NCBI RefSeq assembly: GCF_000428145.1
Contig: NZ_ATZJ01000036.1
Span: 1 to 43,661 of the forward strand
Direction of reading: 5' to 3'
Length of the DNA stretch: 43,661 bases
Origin: Chitinilyticum litopenaei DSM 21440
GTDB lineage: Bacteria > Pseudomonadota > Gammaproteobacteria > Burkholderiales > Chitinibacteraceae
How positions within the stretch are numbered: the stretch's first letter is position 1; every line of letters starts with the position of its first letter. Of the stretch, positions 1 through 7,912 are shown piece by piece. A model generated the notes under the pieces. That model was not told the origin of the DNA. It saw only the letters and a list, made by a program, of their open reading frames with translations, and searched no databases. The position numbers were made by a program, and so were the translations under genes.

Positions 1-336
1 TGATCCTCCCCCTTCGGGGAAACCTGCGCTTCTCAGCGGCTTTCAGGGCAGAGCGTACTAACCAACGGCTTTGTTGTTCAAGCGTCCTGAATAGATAGAC
101 ATGGTCAGGAAGTAATTACAGGTATATGCCCGAAACCCATTACCAGAAAGGGCTGCAACCACATACCCAAACCCAACAGGCTGTTTTTTTCCTGAAGGAA
201 AGGCCCAGATGGCAAGCCATGCTCAGAAGGGTTTCGGTGGACTGACTGCACAGATTTGCAGACCAGCAGCCCGCTTATCTGTTGCTGGCGCCAGCCAGGC
301 GCCGACTGCCGGCAATGCCTGGGTGGCGGCGGCTTA
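1..336. other. Left-edge region without a supportable gene
   Basis: I find no convincing gene here. Read on the + strand, a frame ending at the TAA at 59-61 could be the tail of a gene that begins outside the window, but only about 19 codons are visible and nothing in them is recognisable. The region holds one copy of the 48-bp palindromic repeat at 121-168. The long frame antisense to it has no family features and is treated as chance in high-GC DNA. Confidence 0.4.
121..168. repeat. 48-bp palindromic repeat, copy 1
   Basis: The copy begins GGTATATG and ends CACATACCC. Its core AAACCCATTACCAGAAAGGG pairs AACCC-type bases on the left with GGG on the right. It shares the core CCAGAAAGGGCTG with the copy at 2565. 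It is intergenic, downstream of the binding-protein gene. Confidence 0.7.
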
Positions 337-1077
337 TCACCTGGCCAGATAGCGCTGGCGCAGCGCCTCGAAATAGCCGGAACCCTGCAGCCGCAGGATG
401 CGCCGGTGCAGCTCGGCGGCGCGGGGATGGGCCGACGGCGTGGCGCACGACACCGAGGCATTGGCCAGCACCAGCCCTTCGCCCAGATGCAGCTCCGGCG
501 GCTGCCGCCGGTTGTACCAGCGCAGGGAAAGCTGGTTGATCACGCCATAGGCCGTACGGCCCTTGCTGAGCTTGCGCAGCATCAGCTCCTCGCTGGGCGC
601 GTCTTCGCGCTGGATCAGCCCGGCGGCAAACAGCTGTTCCAGCGTCGGATACTGGTAGCCGCGCACGGTCGAGAAAATCTGCCCGTACAACTCGCTCAGG
701 TATTGGGGATTGGGTTTGCCGGGCGCGATGGCCAGTACATTCTGCATGGCAATCAGCGGCGGGCTCCAGCGCAGCGGCATGCCCGGCTTGAACCAGGCGG
801 GATTGAGCATGCAGGCCAGCTCGAAATCGCCGCTCTCCAGCGTCCGTTCCAGACGCTTGCGCGGCAGCAGGACAAACTCGACCCTGTCGCCGCCCTCGGC
901 GGCAATCTGCTGGCTCATGTCCCAGACCAGCCCTCCCGCTACCCGGCCGTTGCTGACCAGCAACTGCGGTGCGGGCAAGGCATCCGATACCAGCACACGC
1001 AGCGTCGCCGCCAGCACCGGCCCGCAGGCCAGGCCGGCCAGCGCCAGCAGCAGGCCGCGCGGCCAGAATTGCAGCAT
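337..1077 (-). CDS. Periplasmic substrate-binding protein, family 3-like
   Basis: This 246-residue protein has a signal peptide (WPRG, then a leucine/alanine-rich core, cleavage near A23-A24). A body follows that looks like a bacterial family 3 solute-binding domain: an early strand LRVLVSDALPAPQL, then segments such as GGLVWDMSQQIAAEGG and LERTLESGDFELACML. It probably binds a small solute in the periplasm or acts as a sensor domain. No permease or ATPase is adjacent. Its ATG overlaps the TAA of the upstream PsiF-like gene by one base (TAATG), so translation is probably coupled, and this fixes the start at 1077. Ligand unknown; the family call rests on overall pattern, not on an alignment. 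Confidence 0.7.
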   Translation of the reverse strand: MLQFWPRGLLLALAGLACGPVLAATLRVLVSDALPAPQLLVSNGRVAGGLVWDMSQQIAAEGGDRVEFVLLPRKRLERTLESGDFELACMLNPAWFKPGMPLRWSPPLIAMQNVLAIAPGKPNPQYLSELYGQIFSTVRGYQYPTLEQLFAAGLIQREDAPSEELMLRKLSKGRTAYGVINQLSLRWYNRRQPPELHLGEGLVLANASVSCATPSAHPRAAELHRRILRLQGSGYFEALRQRYLAR

Positions 1078-1451
1078 TACGGTTTGGCCGGGCCGCCGTC
1101 CTTGACGCACTTGTTGACGAAACTGGTCTTGGCGGCGCCGGCCAGCTTCTTGTCCTTGGCGGCAGCATCACACTTCCCGGCCACGCTGGCCGCTGCGGCA
1201 TCGGCTTCGCACTTCTTCATGAAGCTGGTTTTGGCGGCGCCAGCGAGCTTTTTCTCCTTGGCAGTGGCTTCGCACTGGCTGGGCATGCTGGCCGCAGCGT
1301 CTTTCTCGCATTTGGTGACGAAGCTGTTTTTCGCCGCGCCGGACAATTTCTTCTCGGCGGCCTGCGCCGCGCACAGTTCGGCGGGTGACTGGGCAGCAAG
1401 GGCCGCACCGGAGATCAGCAGCGAGGCGGTCAGCAGGGCAAGGGCTTTCAT
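1077..1451 (-). CDS. psiF: PsiF-repeat secreted protein with three repeats
   Basis: This 124-residue secreted protein has a signal peptide (MKALALLTASLLISGAALA). It is then almost entirely three copies of a PsiF repeat. Each copy is bounded by cysteines 20 residues apart (C27-C48, C60-C81, C94-C115) and contains KKL-(S/A)-GAAK-(N/T)-SF. E. coli PsiF is phosphate-starvation inducible and has two repeats, so the third repeat is unusual. The regular Cys pairs suggest one disulphide or metal site per repeat, which is inference. The start at 1449-1451 is chosen because it opens a clean signal peptide with GGAGT just upstream. It is the first gene of a two-gene unit with the binding protein. No Pho box was identified. 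Confidence 0.85.
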   Translation of the reverse strand: MKALALLTASLLISGAALAAQSPAELCAAQAAEKKLSGAAKNSFVTKCEKDAAASMPSQCEATAKEKKLAGAAKTSFMKKCEADAAAASVAGKCDAAAKDKKLAGAAKTSFVNKCVKDGGPAKP

Positions 1452-1646
1452 GGTCAACTCCGTAATTGGCAGGAAAACCTTACTATAGCAGCGGCAAGAT
1501 GACAGCCAAACCGCTGTGCACCAAAGCGCCATGAAAACCACGCCAGAGCGGCGCCCGCCGGTCTGGCGTGGAAATGGATAAAACCACGGCCAAGCACCGC
1601 CAGGAACCGTGCGGGTCAGCACCTTGGCGTCGGCGCAATTCGGAGC

Positions 1647-1680
1647 TAGGCTCTGTTGAGGTTTGATTGGTTTTGCCCCT
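1647..1680. repeat. Solo inverted-repeat end related to the 4188-4456 element
   Basis: The sequence TAGGCTCTGTTGAGGTTTG closely resembles the terminal repeat of the 269-bp element (TAGGTTCTGTTGACGTTTTG). No partner end is visible nearby. It sits directly upstream of the ribosome-binding site of the hydrolase gene, so it may be a relic end that now forms part of that gene's leader. Confidence 0.45.
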
Positions 1681-1705
1681 TTTTGCCCCTGGAGAGACCC
1701 GCATC

Positions 1706-2542
1706 ATGACCGAGTTCAATCGCCGCCAGATTCTCGCCACCCTGCTGGCCAGCGGCTTCGCCCTTGCCGTGCGCCCCGTCGCGGCCTCCACCGTTTACAC
1801 CTCGGCCATCGGCCTGAAGGCTTGCCCGGACGAGGTGCCCACCGCCAGCGGCAAGCTACCCGTCTATCTGGCGGGCCCCGAAAAAGCCGACAAGCCGCTG
1901 CCGGTGGTGATCGTCGTGCAGGAAATCTTTGGCGTGCATGAACACATCCAGGATCTGTGTCGGCGCCTGGCGCACGCGGGCTATCTGGCCATTGCGCCGG
2001 AGCTGTTCTTTCGCCAGGGCGATCCGCGCCAGTATGAAGACATCCAGCAACTGATCCGCGAGCTGGTCGGCAAGGTGCCCGATGCGCAGGTCATGAGCGA
2101 TCTGGACGCCGTGCTGGCCTGGTCGGCCAGCCAGGGCGGCGATCCGCAGCGCGCGGCCATTACCGGCTTTTGCTGGGGCGGGCGCATCACCTGGCTGTAC
2201 GCCGCGCACAATCCGCAGCTCCGCGCGGGTGTCGCCTGGTATGGCCGGCTGGGCGGCGAGCCGACGGCGCTGACCCCCACCTTCCCGCTGGATGTGGCAG
2301 CGCGCCTGAAAGCACCCGTGCTGGGCCTCTATGCCGGCCGGGACAAGGGCATCAGCCTGGAGAGCGTCGAAAAGATGCGCAGCGCGCTCGGGCCGGACAG
2401 CCGCAGCAAAATCATCGTCTACCCCGATGCCGAGCACGGCTTCAATGCCGACTATCGGCCCAGCTTCAATGCCACGGCCTCGGCCGCTGCCTGGCAGGAA
2501 ATGCTGAAGTGGTTCGCCGCCAAGGGCGTAGCGCCGCGCTGA
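1706..2542 (+). CDS. Secreted dienelactone hydrolase family protein
   Basis: This 278-residue alpha/beta hydrolase belongs to the dienelactone hydrolase family. The nucleophile elbow is GFCWGG with Cys156. The other triad members are Asp213 (YAGRDKG) and His244 (AEHGF), giving the Cys-Asp-His triad typical of this family. The N-terminus carries a twin arginine (N5-R6-R7-Q) before a hydrophobic stretch ending VAAS, so Tat export is likely. The start at 1706 has GGAGAG at 1691-1696. A longer in-frame start at 1667 lacks such a site. It would hydrolyse a lactone or ester in the periplasm, but the substrate cannot be read from sequence. It stands alone, preceded by the solo element end and followed by a palindromic repeat. 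Confidence 0.85.
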   Translation: MTEFNRRQILATLLASGFALAVRPVAASTVYTSAIGLKACPDEVPTASGKLPVYLAGPEKADKPLPVVIVVQEIFGVHEHIQDLCRRLAHAGYLAIAPELFFRQGDPRQYEDIQQLIRELVGKVPDAQVMSDLDAVLAWSASQGGDPQRAAITGFCWGGRITWLYAAHNPQLRAGVAWYGRLGGEPTALTPTFPLDVAARLKAPVLGLYAGRDKGISLESVEKMRSALGPDSRSKIIVYPDAEHGFNADYRPSFNATASAAAWQEMLKWFAAKGVAPR

Positions 2543-2564
2543 TTGCGCAGGCAGACATGGCAAT

Positions 2565-2612
2565 GGGTATATGAGCCAAACCCATTGCCAGAAAGGGCTG
2601 GACTGATATATC
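2565..2612. repeat. 48-bp palindromic repeat, copy 2
   Basis: The copy begins GGGTATATGAGCC, has the core AAACCCATTGCCAGAAAGGG and ends GATATATC. It is nearly identical to copy 1 across the core. The right outer arm is partly decayed. It lies between the convergent hydrolase and channel genes. Confidence 0.65.
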
Positions 2613-2624
2613 ACCCACCGTATA

Positions 2625-4121
2625 TCAATCCAGCCTGAAGAAATGCCGGATGCGGCCCAGCAGTTCACCATGGCCGTTGCCCGGCGTGGCGCTGGCGTTG
2701 AGGCGCTGGCTATTGGCCTGCTGGCGCGCGTGCAGCACGCGCGAGATCGATTCCGCCAGTTCCGGGCGGGCGGCGAGGATGTGCTGGAAACTGTCGCGAT
2801 CAAGGCGGTAGCACTCGCAATAGCTGCTGGCCACAATGGTCGCCATGCGCGGTGCGCCGGTCATCAGGCCCATTTCGCCGAAGATTTCGCCAGCGGGCAG
2901 CGTGCCCAGCAGCACGCCGCCATCCTGACCGTAGTCGCGCCAGACGGCGACCTCGCCGGTGATGAGGATATAGAGCCAGTGCGCCACGGCGCCCTGGCGC
3001 GTGATGACGTCACCGCTTTCAAAGGCGGCAAAGGCGAGCTCGCGCGCCAGTTGCTCGCGCTCGGCGGCGCTGAGGCTGCTGAACAATGCGACATTGGCCA
3101 GCGCGCGCAGGCGTTTTTGCAGCTCTTCGGGCGCCAGCTGCCCGCTCTGGCGCACATGCAGCGTTTGCATGCCGAATTGCCGGGGGGCCACGGTGGCAAT
3201 GTCATTGCGCCCCAGCGCGGCGATCAGATGGGCGCGCACCTGCGAATCGGTCAGATCATCGGCCTGGAAATTGCTCAGCCAGTAGCGCGTCACATAATGC
3301 GCAACCCCGTCCTGCAGGCCCATCAGCACGGTGGATGGTGGCGGCTGGCGCGCCACGCCGGGGATGCTGGCATCTTGCAGCGCCTGTTCGGTAATGGCCA
3401 CAATGCGCGCGGGCACCAGCCGCGCATCGAGATCCAGCGCGATATTGCGCCGCCACACCGCCAGCTCGCCCACCTGCCTGCCCAGCACGATAAAGCTGTT
3501 TTTCATCAGCCAGCCATTCGGAATCACCACCGTTTCGCCGCTGCGCGTTTCCAGCTGTGTCGAGCGCCAGCCGATCTGGCTGACCCGGCCGCTGTATTCG
3601 CCCGCTTTCACCCACTGCCCCAGCCGCAGCGACTGGTCGGCCTGGAGCGCGATGCCGGACAGGATGTTGCCCAGCGTATCCTGCATCGAAAAGGCAATGA
3701 CGGCGGTAATGACGGCCGAAGTGGTGACCAGTTGCGACAGGTCGAGCCCACCTTCGCGCAAGCGCACCATCCCCCAGCCGACATAAGCCAGCAGCAGGGC
3801 CATGTCCTCGGCGATGCGCAGCGGCCGGTAGCGCAAGAGCGGCAAGAGCAGCCGAAACAGCGTCAACCCGCACAGGCGCAGATACAGCATGCCCAGCAGC
3901 ACGCGCACGATCTCCGCAAACAGCGTGGCGCCGTGGCCGTAGCCCAGCGTGATCAGCATTTCTTTCAGGCTCAGCGCCACGAGGCCGGCGACAGCCAGCA
4001 GCGCAGTCAGGCGCAGTGATCCGCGTTCGGCCGTTTCCCGCCAGTACAGCAGCACCAGCATCAGCAGCCCGCTGCCCAGCAATACCGGCCAGGGTCGTTC
4101 CAGAAACGGAGTCAGTCCCAT
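2625..4121 (-). CDS. MscS-type channel with C-terminal cNMP-binding domain
   Basis: This 498-residue inner-membrane protein has about four N-terminal membrane segments. An MscS pore and beta domain follow (a pore helix around AFSMQDTLGNILSGIALQ, then GWRSTQLETRSGETVVIPN). From about residue 346 a cyclic-nucleotide-binding fold appears, with the phosphate-binding cassette GEIFGEMGLMTGAPRMAT (about 411-428, Arg425). This architecture is known for bacterial cyclic-nucleotide-gated channels (bCNG group of the MscS superfamily), which are often poorly responsive to tension. The start at 4119-4121 has GAGG upstream. Longer frames reach into the 4188-4456 element and are not supported. It is transcribed away from that element, which lies in its promoter region. 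Confidence 0.88.
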   Translation of the reverse strand: MGLTPFLERPWPVLLGSGLLMLVLLYWRETAERGSLRLTALLAVAGLVALSLKEMLITLGYGHGATLFAEIVRVLLGMLYLRLCGLTLFRLLLPLLRYRPLRIAEDMALLLAYVGWGMVRLREGGLDLSQLVTTSAVITAVIAFSMQDTLGNILSGIALQADQSLRLGQWVKAGEYSGRVSQIGWRSTQLETRSGETVVIPNGWLMKNSFIVLGRQVGELAVWRRNIALDLDARLVPARIVAITEQALQDASIPGVARQPPPSTVLMGLQDGVAHYVTRYWLSNFQADDLTDSQVRAHLIAALGRNDIATVAPRQFGMQTLHVRQSGQLAPEELQKRLRALANVALFSSLSAAEREQLARELAFAAFESGDVITRQGAVAHWLYILITGEVAVWRDYGQDGGVLLGTLPAGEIFGEMGLMTGAPRMATIVASSYCECYRLDRDSFQHILAARPELAESISRVLHARQQANSQRLNASATPGNGHGELLGRIRHFFRLD

Positions 4122-4187
4122 GCTGCAGCCTCGCTCACGACACCCTTGATTGTGGCAGCGGGCCGGCACAAAACAAGTTCGCGGCCT

Positions 4188-4456
4188 TAGGTTCTGTTGA
4201 CGTTTTGTTTGCGCTGCCCGTTTGTGCTGTTTTTGGCCTGAAACAAGGCGCGAAGCCCTTGCAGGGTCATTCCATGCAAGGGCTTTGCAACGCCGTGTCA
4301 GGCCAAAAACAGCCAAACCCGGCGGGCTGGGCGCTTTTTGCGCCGACTCTGCGTTGTCGCTTCGCTGACATAACCGGTTATGCGGCGCTCGCAACGCCTT
4401 GATTCGGCGCAAAAAGCGCGCCAGCGGGAACGCAAACAAAACGTCAACAGAACCTA
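4188..4456. mobile_element. 269-bp MITE-like element with 26-bp terminal inverted repeats
   Basis: The ends are perfect 26-bp inverted repeats (4188-4213 and 4431-4456). Each begins TAGGTTCTGTTGACG when read inwards, with TA at the outer edge as expected for an element duplicating TA. Inside are two further self-complementary blocks, one with arms TGTTTTTGGCCTGA / TCAGGCCAAAAACA and one with GGCGCTTTTTGCGCC-type arms. No open frame is recognisable, so the element cannot encode its own transposase. It lies 4 bp beyond the stop of the permease gene and upstream of the channel gene. The parental IS family is not certain. Confidence 0.8.
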
Positions 4457-4460
4457 GGGC

Positions 4461-5366
4461 TTATTTCACCGCGCCATCGAGGCCGGAGATGAAGTAGCGC
4501 TGCGTGCAGGCAAAGAACACCAGCACGGGAACGATGGTCAGCACGATGGCCGCCATCAGGATGTTGTCCGAGGTGGCGAAGGGGCCGGTCAGATCGTTGA
4601 ACACGCCGACCGCCAGCGGCAGCTTGTCCTTCGAAGTCAGCACGATGGAGGGCCACAGGTAGTCGTTCCATGCGCCAACCAGCGTGAAGATCGCCAGCGC
4701 GGCCAGTGACGGCGTGGTGACCGGCACCATGACCTTCCAGAGGATCTGCATTTCCGAGGCGCCATCCACGCGGGCCGCGTCGATCAGGTCCTGCGGGATG
4801 GCTTCAAAGGCCTGCTTCATCAGGAAGATGCCAAAGGCGCCGGCGAAATTGGGCGCCATGGCGCCAAAATAGCTGTCCAGGCCCACCCAGCCGCGCAAGG
4901 ACCAGTCCGGCCCCAGGCCCAGCGCACCCTGCAGCGCGTCGGCTGCATCGCCAAAATGCTTGAGCGTGATGAAGTTGGGCACGATGCCGACTTCCGAGGG
5001 CAGCATCATCGTTGCGATGATGGCGACAAAGATCAGCCCGCGCCCCGGAAATTTCATGCGCGCCAGCGGGTAGCCGGCCAGCACCGAGACCGCGACGACG
5101 CCAAGAATGGTGAACAGCGACAGCAGTGCGGAATTCTTCAGGTAGGTGGTAAACGGCATTTCCTGAAAAACGCGCTCGAACCAGACGAGGCTCATGTCCT
5201 GCGGCCAGAACCCGGCCGGGAACTGGTACATGCGCGAGGCATCGGCCGACAGCCCGGAGCTCAGCGCCCACAGAAAGGGAAAGGTGGTAAACAGGGCAAA
5301 GACGATCAGGCCGGTGTAATGGCCGCCCAGGCCAAGGGCGCGGTGCAGGGTTTTACGGGTAATCAT
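4461..5366 (-). CDS. Sugar ABC transporter permease, MalG/UgpE type
   Basis: This 301-residue inner-membrane permease has six predicted membrane segments. The EAA loop DLIDAARVDGASEMQILWKV (193-212) docks the ATPase in this family. It is the MalG-like partner of a carbohydrate importer of the CUT1 class. The start at 5364-5366 follows AAGGGG and lies 10 bases after the stop of the partner permease, so the two are cotranscribed. No solute-binding protein or ATPase lies nearby, so it must borrow them or be part of a broken operon. The substrate cannot be deduced. A MITE-like element begins 4 bases past the stop. Confidence 0.9.
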   Translation of the reverse strand: MITRKTLHRALGLGGHYTGLIVFALFTTFPFLWALSSGLSADASRMYQFPAGFWPQDMSLVWFERVFQEMPFTTYLKNSALLSLFTILGVVAVSVLAGYPLARMKFPGRGLIFVAIIATMMLPSEVGIVPNFITLKHFGDAADALQGALGLGPDWSLRGWVGLDSYFGAMAPNFAGAFGIFLMKQAFEAIPQDLIDAARVDGASEMQILWKVMVPVTTPSLAALAIFTLVGAWNDYLWPSIVLTSKDKLPLAVGVFNDLTGPFATSDNILMAAIVLTIVPVLVFFACTQRYFISGLDGAVK

Positions 5367-5376
5367 GTGCGGCCCC

Positions 5377-6258
5377 TTATTTGCGATCGCCGAAGAAGCG
5401 GAATTGCACAATGGCCAGCATCATGCAGAAGAAGGTCACCACCAGGCCGGCGGCGGCGGCGCGGCCGAAGTTGTAGTTGCGGAACGCCTGGTCGAACACG
5501 TAGTACAGCGCCGTGTAGGTGTCGGCCTGTCCCTTGCTCAGTACGATCACCTCCTGGAAGGCCTTCATCGCGCCGATGGTCGACAGCAGCGTGCACAGCA
5601 GGATGGTCGGCTTCACCATCGGCACGGTGATCTTCCAGAAGCGGTCCCAGGCATTGGCGCCATCGAGAATCGCCGCCTCTTCCACCTCGGCCGGAATGGC
5701 CTGCAGGCCGGCGAGATAGAGCACCATGTAGTAGCCCAGCCCCTTCCAGAAGGTGAAGGCCATGACGGAGAAGATCGCGATGTCCGGATTGCCCAGCCAG
5801 TCGATCTGCACTTCCGGGCTGGCAAGCAGGCCCAGCGCGTGCCCCACCCAGCCCAGAAAGCCGTTGAGCATGCCGTCATATTTGTAGACAAAGGCCCAGG
5901 CTACCCCGGCAACCGAAATCGCCGTAATCACCGGGATGTAATAGGTGGCGCGAAAGAAGGTCATGCCCGGCAGCTTGTTGTTGACCAGCTTGGCCATCAG
6001 CAGCGCGGCGAGCTGGATGCAGGGCACTACCAGCAGGTAGAGCAGCGAGTTTTTCAGCGCGCTGTGAAACAGCGATTCGTCGTAGATGTACTTGAAGTGG
6101 GCAAAGTCATTCCATGTCGTGACGCCATCGGCGATCGCGTAATCGTGAAAGGCGAGGTAGGTGTTGAAGCCCACCGGCCAGAACGTAAAGATGCCCAGCA
6201 GGATCAGCGCGGGTGCGAGAAACAGGTAGGCGGTAGCGGTGTAGTTGTGGCTCTTCAT
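5377..6258 (-). CDS. Sugar ABC transporter permease, MalF/UgpA type
   Basis: This 293-residue permease has about six membrane segments. The EAA motif is EVEEAAILDGANAWDRFWKI (191-210), typical of the first permease of CUT1 sugar or glycerol-3-phosphate importers. The start at 6256-6258 has a strong GGAGG site. Upstream in-frame ATGs are not supported. It heads a two-gene unit with the MalG-type partner. The LysR regulator upstream is on the same strand, with 378 bp between them, so it may or may not control this pair. In most genomes a binding-protein gene precedes such a pair. Here the upstream space holds none. Confidence 0.9.
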   Translation of the reverse strand: MKSHNYTATAYLFLAPALILLGIFTFWPVGFNTYLAFHDYAIADGVTTWNDFAHFKYIYDESLFHSALKNSLLYLLVVPCIQLAALLMAKLVNNKLPGMTFFRATYYIPVITAISVAGVAWAFVYKYDGMLNGFLGWVGHALGLLASPEVQIDWLGNPDIAIFSVMAFTFWKGLGYYMVLYLAGLQAIPAEVEEAAILDGANAWDRFWKITVPMVKPTILLCTLLSTIGAMKAFQEVIVLSKGQADTYTALYYVFDQAFRNYNFGRAAAAGLVVTFFCMMLAIVQFRFFGDRK

Positions 6259-6636
6259 GGTCGCCTCCGCGGACAGGCGGCCACTGGCGGGCAGCAGCAG
6301 TGCTGCTGCGCCGAACGGGCAGGGTTGCTCATGATTCATCCTCGATGCTGTTATGGGTTTTCTTGGTCCGGGCTTTGTGACCGCCGCGTGACAGCAGCAA
6401 TCTATGCCCCTGCGCGGCATGGCGAAATGGCGCGGGCGGCATAGTGGCTATGCGCGCCATGCATGACGCTGCAGAGGGTGGGGATGTGGTGAGGAAGGGC
6501 GGGAATTGCGTGGCGATCCGGCTGGTGCTTGGCCGGCAAAAAGGCGGCGGGAGCAAGCGGGCGGCAGCCTGGCTGGGCTTGAGCGGCCCAGCGGGCCGTC
6601 AGCGAGGGAGCGGGAAAACGCTGGCGGCGCTCGCCT
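6259..6636. other. 378-bp intergenic region with a bulged hairpin
   Basis: No gene is supportable. The promoter for the permease pair should lie here. At 6428-6459 there is an imperfect hairpin with outer arms TGGCGC/GCGCCA and inner arms GCATAG/CTATGC around TGG. It has no T-run, so it is not a typical terminator for the LysR gene. Nothing else recognisable was seen. Confidence 0.5.
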
Positions 6637-7668
6637 TCAGCAGGCGCGCCCGGGGAAGTAGCGACCGACCAGCGGGTAGATGCGGTCGTCGTCCGCGCGG
6701 GACTGGCGTTCGCCGGTGACGGGGGGCGCCAGGCGCAGCGAACGCTGGGCCGGGCTGCCCGGCGCCATGTCGCGCAGCCGCTCGGCCAGTGTCTGGCGCA
6801 ACCAGCTGTGGGCCGCATCATTCTGCCAGCGGGCCGACCAGTACAGCGTGTAGTCGGCATCCGGCAGCCGCAGGGCGGATGGCAGGGGGAGTATCTCTAG
6901 CTGGCCTTTGTCACTCATGGCTTCCACAGCTATACGGTCGGTTATCAGCAGGGCGTCGCTGTTGCGCAGCCAGTCGGCCAGGCTGGCCGTGTCGTCCAGC
7001 TGCAATTGCAGCTGCCGCTGCAGGCCGGCCGCATCGAGACGCTGATCAATGGCCTCCTGCAGACAGCCATCGGCGCTCAGCGCCAGATGCGGCCAGGCCG
7101 CCAGCTCGGCCAGTTCCAGCGCGCCGTTCAGCGCCGGGTGCCCCGTACGCAGCACCAGCACCGGCTGGCGCGTGAAGAGCGTGCGCTGGTGCAGATCGGG
7201 GCTGAGATGGCTGGCCACGCCCAGGGCGAGGTCGATCTCCTGGCCCAGCCGTTCGCAGCTGTCGGCCTGCCAGGGCAAGACCCGCAGTTCCAGCATGGGT
7301 GCGGCAGCGAGAATGTCGCGCAGCACGCGGTCGCGCAAGCGGGCGGGCACGCTGCCGGCAAGGGCCAGCGTGAAGCGCGCCTGCAGCCATTCCGGGGCGA
7401 ATTCTGGCGGGGCGACCAGCGTGGTGATGCGCCCGAGTATGTCTTCCAGCGGCTGGCGCAGGGCTTCGGCGCGCGGGGTCGGCGCCAGGCGGTTGGCGCT
7501 GCCGCGCACGAACAGCGGGTCGTTGAACAGCGTGCGCAGCCGCGCCAGCGAACGGCTCATCGCCGGCTGGGTGACGCCCAGTTGTTCGGCGGCGCGGCTG
7601 ACGCTCCCGGAGGCGAGCAGCGCATGCAGACAGCACAGCAGGTTGAGATCGGTATTCAGCAGATTCAT
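6637..7668 (-). CDS. LysR-family transcriptional regulator
   Basis: This 343-residue protein has an N-terminal winged helix-turn-helix (about 5-60: LNLLCCLHALLASGSVSRAA, then GVTQPAMSRSLARLR) and the sequence LFNDPLFVRG, typical of the NodD/NahR-like branch. The rest is a type 2 periplasmic-binding-protein-like effector domain. The C-terminus runs about 30 residues past the usual end and finishes in an arginine-rich tail. The start at 7666-7668 is chosen because LysR proteins begin just before DLNLL. The Shine-Dalgarno is weak. Its target is unknown. The nearest candidate on the same strand is the permease pair downstream. Confidence 0.9.
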   Translation of the reverse strand: MNLLNTDLNLLCCLHALLASGSVSRAAEQLGVTQPAMSRSLARLRTLFNDPLFVRGSANRLAPTPRAEALRQPLEDILGRITTLVAPPEFAPEWLQARFTLALAGSVPARLRDRVLRDILAAAPMLELRVLPWQADSCERLGQEIDLALGVASHLSPDLHQRTLFTRQPVLVLRTGHPALNGALELAELAAWPHLALSADGCLQEAIDQRLDAAGLQRQLQLQLDDTASLADWLRNSDALLITDRIAVEAMSDKGQLEILPLPSALRLPDADYTLYWSARWQNDAAHSWLRQTLAERLRDMAPGSPAQRSLRLAPPVTGERQSRADDDRIYPLVGRYFPGRAC

Positions 7669-7790
7669 TGCCGCGACCACGGGTAAGGTGTTTACCTGAT
7701 GGTAGCGTAGTCGGCTGCTGCCGACTACATTTAACCGTTCTTGCGCTTCGGCCTGGTGGGCAAGTCTTGATCTGCTGCAATACTTGTCAA

Positions 7791-7837
7791 TGTATTCGCC
7801 TGCAGCCCTTTCTGAGGATTGCCTGTGGCGATATACC
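7791..7837. repeat. 48-bp palindromic repeat, copy 3
   Basis: Read on the minus strand, this copy begins GGTATATCGCC, contains CAGAAAGGGCTGCAGGCG and ends ATACA. The core matches copies 1, 2 and 4. It lies in the 244-bp space between the LysR gene and the cysK terminator. Confidence 0.6.
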
Positions 7838-7864
7838 TTGAGGAGTGAGGGACGTCCCGCCAGG

Positions 7865-7891
7865 AAAAAGCGGCGACCGTCGGGCCGCCGC
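7865..7891 (-). terminator. Rho-independent terminator of cysK
   Basis: On the minus strand the arms are GCGGCG and CGCCGC around a 10-base loop, followed directly by TTTTT. It lies 22 bases past the cysK stop codon. Confidence 0.8.
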
Positions 7892-7912
7892 CTGGCCGGT
7901 GCGTTTCCGGCC

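Noticed and set aside
2643..4019. Long frames antisense to the MscS-type gene, and similar frames opposite cca, cysK, ccsB, resB and ubiV
   Set aside because: All lie over genes with clear motifs, lack ribosome-binding sites and show low-complexity translations.
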